Shown here piece after piece: positions 44,392 to 55,029 of a stretch of 64,000 bases of DNA. Numbering within the stretch: the stretch's first letter is position 1; every line of letters begins with the position of its first letter. Position numbers and translations under genes: made by a program. This stretch comes from Laccaria trichodermophora (Eukaryota > Basidiomycota > Agaricomycetes > Agaricales > Hydnangiaceae), in contig JACTVC010000001.1 of NCBI GenBank assembly GCA_018417955.1, positions 5,213,071-5,277,070 on the forward strand, read 5' to 3'. The notes below the pieces were generated by a model. The model was not told where the DNA came from, made no database searches, and saw only the letters and a list, made by a program, of their open reading frames with translations.

Positions 44392-44556
44392 AGTAAAATA
44401 GATTTTATGTCTCAATAGAATACATTAAAATTTGTTCTATTGAGATCTTATGGCTTGACTAGGTGTGAATTTGTAGTAAAATAGATTTTATGTCTCAATA
44501 AAATACATTAAAATTTGTTCTACTGAGATCTATGACTTGACTAGGTGTGAATTCTA
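44392..44556 (+). repeat. 82-bp tandem dimer
   Basis: Two adjacent copies begin TAGTAAAATAGATTTTATGT and end GACTAGGTGTGAATT. They differ by a few bases and one small indel. They lie between the nested element and the right end of M5. Confidence 0.85.
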
Positions 44557-44756
44557 TAAAAAAATTTGTCTGTTGAGGAGTTGAATTAGTGCAGATTAAG
44601 TCTCTAGCTCAGTGCTGATCTATTCTGATTTATAACCTAATTAATGAGATTTTCTGCCTATTCCAGTTGGATTCCTGCATATTCCAGTTGGATTCCTTCA
44701 GAATTCCTGGAATCCAGTAGGAATCAGTGGAGGAATGGAAAGTATTGGGTATTAGG

Positions 44757-45380
44757 GTAATATAAAATTCACTCTGTAGAAAATGCATGGTCCATTTTAT
44801 AATCTTTGCCATTTGTTTATGGCTCTCAGGTACTTGTATTGTCAGATTAGCTCTAACTCAGTAACACTGACTGATGATTTAGGCAGATGTGATACTGGGA
44901 GATCCTTTCCTCCAAAAGGCTACCAGTTCTTTGTGCCAGAATTCAGCTCAAAATGAACCAACTCTAGATGATGTTGCAGATGCTGCTGTCATAGTAAGTC
45001 TTGGGATGCAGAAACTAACCTGGAGATCCTCATTTTCTCTGTAGATTATCCAAAAGCTACAGTGGTGGTCCTTTGCTGGAGCCATGAATCCATTGGTGAA
45101 GGATAGTGGGATCTGCTCCTGTATGAGGATTTGAGAATGGAGCTCCTTGGCAAGTACCAAAAATTGAAATCAAAAGACAAACAGACCTGGGCCACATTGT
45201 GCACTGATGTGTTTAATTTCCACAACAGTATTATTTGAATGCTGAAGAGTTAGATGACATGGGATTGGTCTGTCACACCCACAGACCAACAATTGTTCTG
45301 TCACACCTGCGGATGAACACTTCAGTCACCCATTTTTGGGTATCTATGAGGTACATCAATTCCTTGATTTAGGGTACCCC
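44757..45380. other. Stretch with weak frames only
   Basis: Short frames on both strands (44948-45160 -, for example) show no recognisable family. It may contain decayed exons, as several short GT-AG-like boundaries are present, but nothing can be supported. Confidence 0.35.
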
Positions 45381-45384
45381 CATT

Positions 45385-46330
45385 CCAGGGTGGTATATGA
45401 GCTCCATACCAATACCATGGCACCATGGAATGGAAAACCCATACCATACCCCACTCATACCAATACCATGTTACCATACCATACCAATACCATGTCACCA
45501 TACCATACCAGATGGTATGATGTCACTTCATACCATCATACCAAAGCTGACATAGGGTGTCTGGGGTCCTTTTCCAAAATATATAAATTATTTCTGCAGG
45601 CTGCAATACTGGTCCATTGGGTGCCATTTTTTGTGGGGTGGTTCTCCAGGGTTTTCCTGAGATATTAGGCTACAAATTGAGGCCAGATAGTCCAAACCAT
45701 CTATTGAAAATGAGTTTAAATAGGCTTTATCCCAGCTTTCCCATGCATCCAAACCCATCTAATGATACATATCTTTCCCAATCCTGTCTATTAGAACAAT
45801 ATTCATCCAAATCAAACAAAACCACATCTATTGTGATGAAGTGGTCATAGAGAAGAAAAGAAAAGTGGAAAGGCTTTCAATTCCAAGTGGAGGCCAGATA
45901 GTCAACTCCAACCTTTAAAAATCAGTTCAATTGAGGGTTTTTTCATTCCTGAAAAGCCATTAATATGAATGCTTTCAATAATAGGTTAAATATATTTTGC
46001 CCAGTAGGGCCAATCAGACAGTCCTGCCTACTTACATAGCATACACATATAGTATGGCCAACAACACCATCATATAATCTCAATTTTCTTAAAAATTACA
46101 TATGTTGGAATCAAGTATTGTTGTCCTGAGTGTTTGGCCAAAGTCTTCTTTGTCATAATATTTTGTCCAATTTATTGAAGCTGGTGAATCTGTCCAATCC
46201 AAAGTCTTGTCAGAGTCTTCATTACCAAAATATTGTACCATGGTATTGTAATCCCATGTTGCAATCTCATACCATACCATACCATGGTATTGCACTCCCA
46301 TAACATACCATACCATGGTATTGTATGGGA
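45385..46330. mobile_element. Element with ATACCAT-repeat inverted ends
   Basis: The left part (45405-45545) is built of CCATACC/ATACCAATACCATG words. The right part (46236-46325) has CATACCATACCATGGTATTG in inverted arrangement. The interior has GAGGCCAGATAGTC twice (near 45680 and 45890). Similar CATACCATACC words occur at 50325. Exact ends and target duplication could not be fixed. Non-coding. Confidence 0.45.
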
Positions 46331-46663
46331 TGGGAATGTCATTGCCCCAAAAATTCAGCCAAAAAAATGTCTGGATTTATGATTAACTTGGTGAACATCA
46401 CTGGTCTGAAAATGTGGCCGAAAAAACATCCGGATTTGTGAAATTTCAGATGTAATCTTGACAGGGGCTGGACAACCCACAGAATGCTTTGATGTCTAAA
46501 ATTCTAGACTACAAAACTTTGTAATGACCAGTTGAACTCAGGCAGAACTCTCTCAATTCTTAACCGATTTCGATCTTCTTGGGCTCATTTTGACAGGTAA
46601 ACCCGTGAGGTTGTGTGTATGGGTACTCTACAGGTCGTGTGTGGGCCACTTGTCCGATATCCT

Positions 46664-46910
46664 TGATCAATGAGTATATGGGTTCATGGGTCTATGGTTG
46701 AAGGAGTGAAAAGGGTGGACATTTTGCCATTGCTGTATTATTGGTTTACTATGTATAAGTATATATATGTTGATGGAGATATTGTTCAAGGAGTGAGAAT
46801 GACAAAGTTCAATCTTAAAACCAAGTGAAATACCACAATGTCAAATCATCCATTCTTTTCACTCCTTTGATGATAGTCCCATGAACCTATGTACTTATTC
46901 ATAGTGAAGG
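46664..46910. repeat. Imperfect inverted repeat (small foldback)
   Basis: 46664-46715 (GGGTTCATGGGTCTATGGTT, GGAGTGAAAAG) pairs with 46850-46910 (CTTTTCACTCC, CCCATGAACCTATG). The loop is about 135 bases. Possibly a short MITE; no duplication identified. Confidence 0.5.
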
Positions 46911-47004
46911 ATACTACAAATTATATGTCAGAAAAGTGGACTCAAACTTTCAAGTTTGGGAGATTGGACACTATAGATTTCAATCTTGAATACTAAATAA
47001 AACA

Positions 47005-47153
47005 TACCAGGAGAACCTCTTGCACATCAGAAGCAATTTCTCATTGTTCTTCTGTTAAATGATATGCTTGTAGTCCATTCGATGATACAGCTGTAAATTG
47101 TTCAATAATGTTGCAGAAATAGAAATGGGCATCCAAGCATTCAAGATCATAAA
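47005..47153 (-). pseudogene. Exon fragment of an unrecognised gene
   Basis: Reading from 47153 gives LECLDAHFYFCNIIEQFTAV and NGLQAYHLTEEQ. A TGA follows (CGA-to-TGA expected), then EIASDVQEVLL. The MULE-like interior begins at 47155, so the element may have inserted in this exon. No family recognised. Confidence 0.35.
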
Positions 47154-47154
47154 C

Positions 47155-48190
47155 GACTGCCCACAGACGTCCAGCACCCGCAAACGACGTCCACCGCCCA
47201 CGAAACACATCCACCACCTGTGAAACAACGTCCACTGCCCACAAAAAGCACACACCCCACGAACAATGCCCACTGCCCACAAACAACGCCCATCACCCAC
47301 AAACAACGTCTACCACCCACGACAACAGCACCCACCGACACGATGACATAGCACAACAACAACATGAACGGCCACAAGGACTCATGACCACCCCCAATGT
47401 GAGCACCCAGGAAGGGAAACGACTGCCCATGAAACAAAGATGACCACACACAAAACAACCACCCACAAACCGACTGTCCACGAAACGACACCCACCCCAG
47501 CAATGAGAGCACACGCAAACAACAACAAGTGCGCCTACAAACAAAAACAGACACCCGCCCATGAAACACAACCACCCACACCCATGACCAACAACCACCC
47601 ACACCCATGAACGACAACTGCCCACGCCAATGAACGACGACACCCACCACCCTGAGCATGAACGGATAGGGGCAATGACGAGCCCAGGTGAGTCCCCCCT
47701 CCCTGCATGACTCCATACCACATCCCCCCTCCATCACTCCCCCTCTCTCCATTGCTCCCCCTCCCTTCATCACTGCACCCCCTCACTCTCCATCAGTCCC
47801 CCTGCCTTCATATCCACCACTCCCCCTTCCCTCCCACTTCCTTCATCACCCCTCATCCTCCCTCACTTCACCCCTTCCTTCACCACCCCCCACCATTTTC
47901 CCATCCCTTACATAATAAATGTAGTACAATAAATCTATGTAGTTCTATCTGATACATTGCAATAAAATATAAATATCATAGGAACCCTCTAAAATTAAGT
48001 TCAGCATAAGGTCAGATTGAGCCATGGATTCCATTGACCAAGGTATGGATTCCATCTGAAAAAAGTATGGATTCCATCTGGAAAAGTATGGATTCCATCC
48101 CCCATTCCATGGATTCCATCTGGAATTTGTGCAGTCCACCCCCCATTCCATCCATTCCATATGGAATAACCTGGGGAGTGTAAAGTACTG
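47155..48190. mobile_element. MULE-like element M7, right end clear
   Basis: The interior is CA-rich with CCCACAAAC words, then a C/T-rich tract (47690-47910). The terminal region 48020-48180 is full of ATGGATTCCATC, ending GGGGAGTGTAAAGTACTG. The plan equals that of the other family members. The left end was not recognised; the element may begin near 47150 or be truncated. Confidence 0.55.
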
Positions 48191-48214
48191 GGATGAAGAC
48201 CCCCTGACAAAAAA

Positions 48215-49075
48215 AAATCACTCAATCCTCCTCTTCCTATTGGCAACCTCATCCCTCTGCCTTGACTCAATCCCAAACTTCTTCCTTGTCACCTCCCCAA
48301 ACTCCCTCTTCACCAGATTAACTGTAGCACTCTCCCAAAGCCTCTGACTCTCTTTCCCAAGCAACCTCTCCAAAGGTATAACAGCTTTTGGTATACTTTC
48401 CATCATTTATATATGAAAAATGTAGCCCATTCCCTAGAATCACCATGACGGTGTCAGGTTCCAATGCAGATGCAGATATATGGCTTGGGGATTGGATGTG
48501 TTAGGGGTTGGGTGAAGAGGCAGAAGAGGGGGGGGGATCTGTGTGGACTTGATGCCATTGGACATGTTCTTTCCATAACCCATCTGCATTGAAGTTGATG
48601 ATACAGTTGTATGAGTGTTTAGTGAAGTTGGAGCTGTTGAAGGGCTCTTTGGAGCCTTGGTCAAAAAATGCTCCAACTGCTCATTGGGCTCCATCTGGTC
48701 TATTGAGGCATTGTCAATACTCAAGGTTAATGATGAAGTGGGTAAGGAAAGATGCCTGCAAGGAAGGATTTAGGAAGAAAGTCATTGATTGGCCATTGGC
48801 ACAAGTTTGGCATGCTGGATCTGCTGATCCATCAGACAGCCAGAATTTCCACTTCTCAGATGTCCTCTGAAGAACTCATCAGGAACCCACCCTTGGACAA
48901 TCCACAATCTGGCAGCATTTGTGTTCCAGGAGTTTGTTTTTGTCCTCTGTGACTTTTTTGGCCTTGCCCACATGCATGTTGAGAGCAGGAACAGGCCCTG
49001 GACCCAGGAGGACTTTGAAGTTGGGACTGAGGTTTGAATACCTTCAATCTCATCAGTAAACATGCACTCATTGAA
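48215..49075 (-). pseudogene. Degraded minus-strand gene, unrecognised
   Basis: Minus-strand reading, with stops, includes KVLLGPGPVPALNMHVGKAK near 49000, EKWKFWLSDGSADPACQTC near 48850, YNCIINFNADGLWKEHVQWH near 48590, and VIPLERLLGKESQRLWESAT (48340-48400). The composition is protein-like over 800 bases although broken by several TGA/TAA codons. Family unknown. It is cut by the MULE-like element at its 3' side. Confidence 0.35.
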
Positions 49076-49277
49076 GTTTCCTTGTCAAGTCATGGTATCT
49101 GCTGTTTTGCAAATTTACAGGTGGTCCAGATTGCATCATCAAGCAAGAGCTTGCTGAAAAAGCACTCAAAAGCTGGAGAAACAATGTGATAAAAGGACAT
49201 GAACAGTACCAGAGCTGGAGGACATAAACCAGTATGCAAAATCTTCTATTTTGAATTGAAGATTTAATATATTTCAG

Positions 49278-49757
49278 ATGGAGGTGATGCCAGCACCAGC
49301 ACCACCCCTGGGTCCAATAATCAGGGAGATCTGCATCAACTCAGGTGCAGCCTTCACTGGACTGGGGTGCCATCTTGCAAATGATGTCTGCTACAATCTC
49401 TGTGTACATTCTGCAACTTCTGCCATTCATAATTGTGAAGCCAAGACAAGGTTTTCTGATCTTTTGAAAGGCATTCCAGAGTACCTTGACCAGTTTGTCC
49501 AAGATACATACTACAAGCCAATGGCAGCAAGCTGTGGCATTGGCATAGACCAGGAAAATCCATTTGAGTTCAATGAGAACTCTAATCAGAAGTATATGCA
49601 GTCATTCATTGATGTCTTCCAGCATTGCAGTGTAGAGGTTTCTAAACACCTATACCTCAAGTATTTAGGGGAGGGCCTTCTAGATCAAAGCCACACCATT
49701 GGTGAGCTATTCTTTTCAAATGCCATGTCAAAACTTGATTGTTTCAATTCTATATAG
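49278..49757 (+). CDS. Unrecognised 159-codon open frame
   Basis: An open frame with ordinary amino-acid composition begins just after a TTTCAG acceptor-like site. It reads GPIIREICINSGAAFTGLG, FSDLLKGIPEYLDQFVQDTY and EVSKHLYLKYLGEGLLDQ. Length and composition exceed what is expected by chance in this A/T-rich debris, but I recognise no family. It could be an exon of a decayed gene oriented opposite to the fragment on its left. Confidence 0.35.
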   Translation: MEVMPAPAPPLGPIIREICINSGAAFTGLGCHLANDVCYNLCVHSATSAIHNCEAKTRFSDLLKGIPEYLDQFVQDTYYKPMAASCGIGIDQENPFEFNENSNQKYMQSFIDVFQHCSVEVSKHLYLKYLGEGLLDQSHTIGELFFSNAMSKLDCFNSI

Positions 49758-50727
49758 GCCAGCCTGATGACTTAGTAGATCTGAAGAAATTTTTAATGCT
49801 TCACATGGCCTGATACAGCCTCACAATATCAGTAAGATATCCCAGCAGCTCATAATTCATTTCTCACAATATGTTTTCTGCAGAAAAGAGCCCAATGGTC
49901 AATGTTTATTCATTGGCTGCCCTCTCAAAGCATTTACCATCATTCATGCAAAAGTACCTCAGAAATGGATGGCATCAACATCACTTGTGTGTCAACAATT
50001 TTTATTTTCTTTCAAACAGCACTGATTCCATTCTTCAGACCATATTAGCTGTACAAGCTGACCTTGCTGTGTTTCTCATTATAAAACAACAATTGGCCCT
50101 GATCAGTTCAACACAATGAGAACAACATGATGTGAGGATGATGCCCATCATCCCTCTTTCATTTTTCCTCCATCCTTCTTACCTCCCTCCCTCCCTTCCT
50201 CCCTCCCTCTCCCCTCCCTCCATCCCATCCCCATCTCTCCATTCCTTCCCCATCTCTCCATCACTCCCTCCCCTCCAGCAGATTAAGTTACATTGCCTCT
50301 GGTTTAAGTGGGAATTATGTGGAATCATACCATACCATACAGAGATTTGCTTACAACATCCATATGTTATAAGAAGTCTATTCAAAATAACAACCACATG
50401 AAATTTACATGTAAGCCAAATATGGTAATATAGCCAAGAATAGCCAGAAAATCAGAAAAAGATGGCAGGGTGGTGCTCACTGTTGGTGATGACATTGGGG
50501 TTGTTTCCAGGGTCCATGGCACATTTCCAAATATATCCAAAAATAGCCAGAAAATAGCAAAAAAAATAGGAAAAAACATATGAATGGTGTACAAAACATC
50601 AGGCAGTGCCTTCAAAGTCCATCCCACAAGGGAAATATCACCTGGTTTGACTAAGAAGTGAAGAAAACCAACACAAGAATGATTTGACCTATCAGAGTCA
50701 ATGTAATGGGTTGTTGGGAGGATTTGT
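49758..50727. other. Debris between fragments
   Basis: No gene is supported. A C/T-rich tract (50150-50280, CCCTCCCTCC) like those inside the MULE-like elements and a CATACCATACC word (50325) are visible. ATAGCCAGAAAAT recurs (50430, 50530), resembling the minisatellite in the palindrome at 59-63 kb. Confidence 0.4.
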
Positions 50728-53700
50728 CTACCACCAGTTTATCTCTAGCGTCAATGCTTCTCCTGTATAATCTGTCTTCTTTGTCAACAAAGAATCCTTT
50801 CGCAAATCTCATAAATGATAAATACTGTATATCTGTGAAATTATCTGGTTGAACATTTGGCTGTTTCAGCCATGCTCTAACTAGCGGCAGATATTCATCA
50901 TGAGCTTTTCCTAAAAAGGATCAGCCTTCCTCAGGATATGGGTCTTCAGTCTCCATTTCATCAAACCTGGCTTTTAAGTCCGGGATTAATGTGGATACTA
51001 TGAAGGTTCTTAAGAAGTCCTTCTGTTCTTTGCTACATTTCTCGTCATTTTTATCATTGTCAATTTTCTGTTTGACGCTTTCAGCAAATTGTTCACTCAA
51101 AGCCTCTTCCCTATCAAGTTCATCATTAAAGTCAGATATTAACAAGGCTAATGACAGCACATATCCTCCACGAGTATCTATCTGATCTTTGAAGTCTTCA
51201 AAGTCTAAAGGCGGTTCTCCACCATTTGGATCAGGCAATACTTCCAGGATGCCTGTCGGCTTGTCTAAATTTTCCTCCAAGTTTAAATATTCTTCATCTC
51301 CAGGCTGCCAATCTTGTCTAGAAAGCCCATCTGCTCCAAAGGTTTTTCCTTTCACATGTTGCAGCGTGAAGTGGAACATGAGGATTTTGTCAATCCATCT
51401 ATTCACAGTAGCATTAGGTCCCATTCTGGATTTGTTAACATTCCAGCAAGGTACTTTACATCTGTTTCCACTATCAAACGTCGAACACCAAGCAACCAAT
51501 AAGAGGCAGCTTCAAGAGCTCTCAATAGACCAAATAGCTCTCTCTTAGGTTGTGACATTCTTGCTTCTGTCATTCAAGGTTATAGAACCAAACCTTGCAT
51601 AATTTCTTTTTTCTGTATCTTTATCATCTTGAAAGATGTAGAAGCCGACAGCCTTCCAAGAGGTGTCTACAGCTAATACAACAGGATTGGGGTTGTTAAT
51701 ATAATCTAACAGTACCAATGCTGGACATTCTCTGACACTTTTCTTGAGTTCTGCCATGGATTCTTCTTGAGCAGGTCCCCATTCAAAAGGAGCACCTTTT
51801 CTGACCAAGTCATTGATAGGCTGTGCTTTCTTTGCAAAGTCATACCCCAACAGTTCCGAGAAATGCTCTCACATCATGTAGATTTTTACAAGGTCCCCAA
51901 TTATCAATGACCTTTACTCTGTCTGTCTCTGGTTTTCTTCCTTTATATGTGCATAAATGACCTACTACCGTAATTTCAGCTGTGCAAATTGTGGGTTTAA
52001 AACCCAAGAAAGTTCCTCCAGCATATTTCATTCTGTGAGCCACTCTGTTAACATTCTCAAAGTGTTCCATTACAAAACGTCTTATGCCTTCATTCTCTGG
52101 TATAGTTTCATATTTTTCTCCAGGTAACTCGTATCTAGTTGCTGGACCTCTACAAGGAACATCATCAAGATATGGTACTGTTACATCTGGTATCTCATGT
52201 TGTAGAATGTACATGACATCGTCATGGAATATTGGTACTGAATTAGTCCAACCCATTGGTAACGTTACAAGTCACAAAGCACTGAAAGGTGTCTGAAAAG
52301 TGTTCAAATCCCGAGAAGACTCTGCTAAAGGTCGCTCATCATATCCTATGTATAAATCAAACATGCCTCCACATGCCCGACCTGAGAAATGTGTCGCAAG
52401 TGCATCTGTTGCAGGTGGTAAACCTGAGTGTGCTATTGTGACTGCATTCAAAGGTTCTAGACTTTGTACAATTCTCAAGCTTTTTCCATCTTTCTTTAAT
52501 ACACAAAACCACCATGATCTATAAGACGAATTTGAAGGTTCATAAACCCCAGCATCTATCTTTGTCTTAATGATTTTACATACTTCTGAGAATAATCCTG
52601 GTGGGATAGGAATATTTTTCAAGACCCAGGGTGTATGTGGTATAACAGGAATATCTACTGGGGGGAAGTATTCTGGCTTGAATCTTCCTCTTTCAGAGTC
52701 ATCCCGTGCAAAAGCCTCATTATTCTCCATCATAAAATGGTGTAATAATTTCTGCTCTTCTGGCCATAAAAAGTCACCATAGTGTACTTTGTCAAATTGT
52801 TCCTTCCTTTCTATAGTGTAGCGACCTGTAGGAACAAAGTCTGGAGGTGTCCTATTCAATTTGGGGAGAGTGTCAAGAGGATTCCCTTTAATATCACGAA
52901 TGATTCTGAATTTATCAGGGAGATCTTGGTATACAGGCCTGATTTTCTGTGCAACGGGCTTATATTTCTTTGTGACAAAACTCCTCCTAGTTTCTACAGG
53001 ATCCTCTCTCTTTTCCTTAGGTGCTGCTTTATCCTAAATGACATTCATCATGGTTTCAATGTTTTGACTTCCCCCCGACTTTGAATTTACCTCAGAGAAA
53101 TATTTTCCTAAGTAGCTTACAAGTGCAGGGCGGTCTTTTTCTTCTACATATTTATCATCTCTTAAAGTTTGGAGCAAATAGAGATTTCTCAACTCATCTT
53201 GCTCAAACTTTCCATTTCCTGGTAATGTGTATGAGTCACATTCAAAACCACCATTACCATTATCAACTAAGGTTATAGCAATTTCTCCTTGATCTTTGAT
53301 CAATTCATCGAAGACCAAAAATCCTCAGATAGCTTAGGAATTTCTGCTTTCATTACAACTGGTGGTCTTCCTCTTTTGTAAGTAGGTAACACACATTGTT
53401 GTGTTGAATTAGGATCTGCTATGATAAGAGTTTGTCCCCCATCTTTATAATTTTGTATAGTGCTCTCTGTCAATACATCAAATGGTCTGCCCAATAGCAC
53501 TTTATATGCAGGGTCAGTGATGATGTGGACTTGCAAGTACACCATTATATTTCCAAAGACAAAAGGTACATTCTTAGCTAGACCCAGGGTCTGCTCAACT
53601 GTCCTGTTTGCACTCTGCATTTGAATTTTTATGTCTGGATCCCATGAGATAGCCAATTTCTTAGCTACTTCCACATCCATGGCAATAATTTGAGAACCAG

Positions 53701-54363
53701 CATCCAACAAGCACTCAATCTGCCCCATTCTATTAATTACAGGAAAGATGGTTCTTAATGCATGAGATTCTTTTGCAACATAGTTTTGTTTTGGTTTTTC
53801 AGATGGGTCTAAACTCTGCAGGTATTGTGCTACTGGATCACTGATAACAATAGACCCCTTAGACACATTCCCTTCATCTTTCATTGTTACAGTAAAAACT
53901 GCTTTTATGTTCAAGTCATTAATGGATATTGCATCTGCCTCTAATTCATATTTTGTAGGCTTCAATGGTACCACATCAATGTCAGGCTCTTCCATCATAG
54001 TGACTTTTCTATTCTGGGCTTGTCGTACTGGCATCCTTTTCTTAGATAAAGCTTTGATTAAGTCTTGTCTAATACCTGGGGAAATGCTTATCAAAGTCTC
54101 TGCTGTCAAAGTGACTGGTGCATTATATAGATTTGCTAAGGCTTCCCTCTTGTGTGTCAGATTCTCAATAGGTGCTTGGTTTTTATAAGAAACAGGTCTT
54201 TTCTCAGTATCAAGAATTTGCTCAAAATAATCAGTCTTTATATCTGCTTTTTGTCTTGGATCATTCAGGTCAGGAATATTTGAGTATGGTAACTGTTTAT
54301 GCCTAGGCACTGGATCCTCTTCTTCATAATCCCTTGGGAGAAGTGGTTTAGGCTTCTCTTTTG
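50728..54363 (-). pseudogene. Ty3/gypsy pol, copy 2 (truncated at both sides)
   Basis: It is colinear with copy 1 from the acidic linker (KEKPKPLLPRD) through protease (ECLLDAGSQI), reverse transcriptase (VPYLDDV, 52160 region), RNase H and the start of integrase, ending inside the zinc domain near 50728. The reading is fairly continuous, with frame changes near 53030, 52260, 51845 and 51500. It lacks both MITEs of copy 1, so it shows the pre-insertion sequence. No LTR is attached, and the right edge meets an unrelated tandem repeat. Confidence 0.85.
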
Positions 54364-54369
54364 GTTTTG

Positions 54370-54655
54370 TCCAACAGCACAGATTCGCGGCGCATCCACA
54401 CCATTCACAGCCACCAACACCCACTTCAATACATCCACATTGGTATTTGACCCATCCACACCCAACAACACCCAACTGCAGTCCCTGCAAGCCCATCTGA
54501 ACCCATCTGAGCCCAATCCGAACCCATCTGAGCCCATCTGAGCCCATCTGTACCCATTCCAAGCCCATCTGGACCCATCCAAGCCCATCTGGACCCATTC
54601 CAAGCCCATCTGGACCCATCCAAGCCCATCTGAACCCATCTGCGTGCGCACTCAT
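54370..54655. repeat. Minisatellite of CCCATCTGAGCC type
   Basis: Units of 18 and 36 bases (AAGCCCATCTGGACCCATCC) repeat from about 54485 to 54650, preceded by ACACCCA-rich sequence. On the minus strand this is an open Trp/Gly/Met-rich frame fused to the gypsy protease frame, an accident of the junction rather than a real protein. Confidence 0.75.
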
Positions 54656-54832
54656 CCACGTGCACTTGTCTGTGCTTATTCGTGTGTGTGTGTCTGTTCT
54701 CTTTTGTTATTGTGTCTTTGCTGAGCTGTTTTTTCTTTGCTTGTCCATCTCTGCTCACCTCTCTGCTTTGTCTCTGCCAGGTTTTGCTAGGCCCTGTCCG
54801 TTTTACCTGTTTGATTTTTGTTGTGGCCTCAG

Positions 54833-54995
54833 CATTTGTACATCTGTGTTAAGTCATTCCTGCACCCTCCTGCTGTGTGTTTTGTATTGTACATCTACAT
54901 TAAGTCATTCCTGCACCCTCCTGCTGTGCTTTTTGTATTGTACACCTTGTCAAGTTGTCTCTGTATCCTCCTGTTGTTGCTGTCATATTGTACAT
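54833..54995 (+). repeat. About 53-bp tandem repeat, three copies
   Basis: TTGTACATCTGTGTTAAGTC, followed by ATTCCTGCACCCTCCTGCTG, occurs twice almost exactly and a third time with more change. It lies just upstream of the KDZ-type remnant and could belong to its upstream region. Confidence 0.8.
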
Positions 54996-55029
54996 CTGTT
55001 TGTGAACGCACATCCAATGATAACATATT

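Larger units (their letters stand above)
41719..44747. mobile_element. MULE-like element M5, carrying a second MULE-like element
   Basis: Left end AGGTCTTTATTGTCCTCC and right end GGAGGAATGGAAAGTATTG are inverted relatives, with GGTATTAGG duplicated at 41710-41718 and 44748-44756 (9 bp). About 1.25 kb belongs to this element; the rest is the nested copy 42440-44212. Its own interior is a CA-rich, Thr/His-type tract (41940-42350) and a C/T-rich tract. No transposase. Confidence 0.85.

Noticed and set aside
53300..54655. One 451-residue protein on the minus strand
   Set aside because: The N-terminal third is translated minisatellite fused by truncation to the gypsy protease region; not a natural protein.
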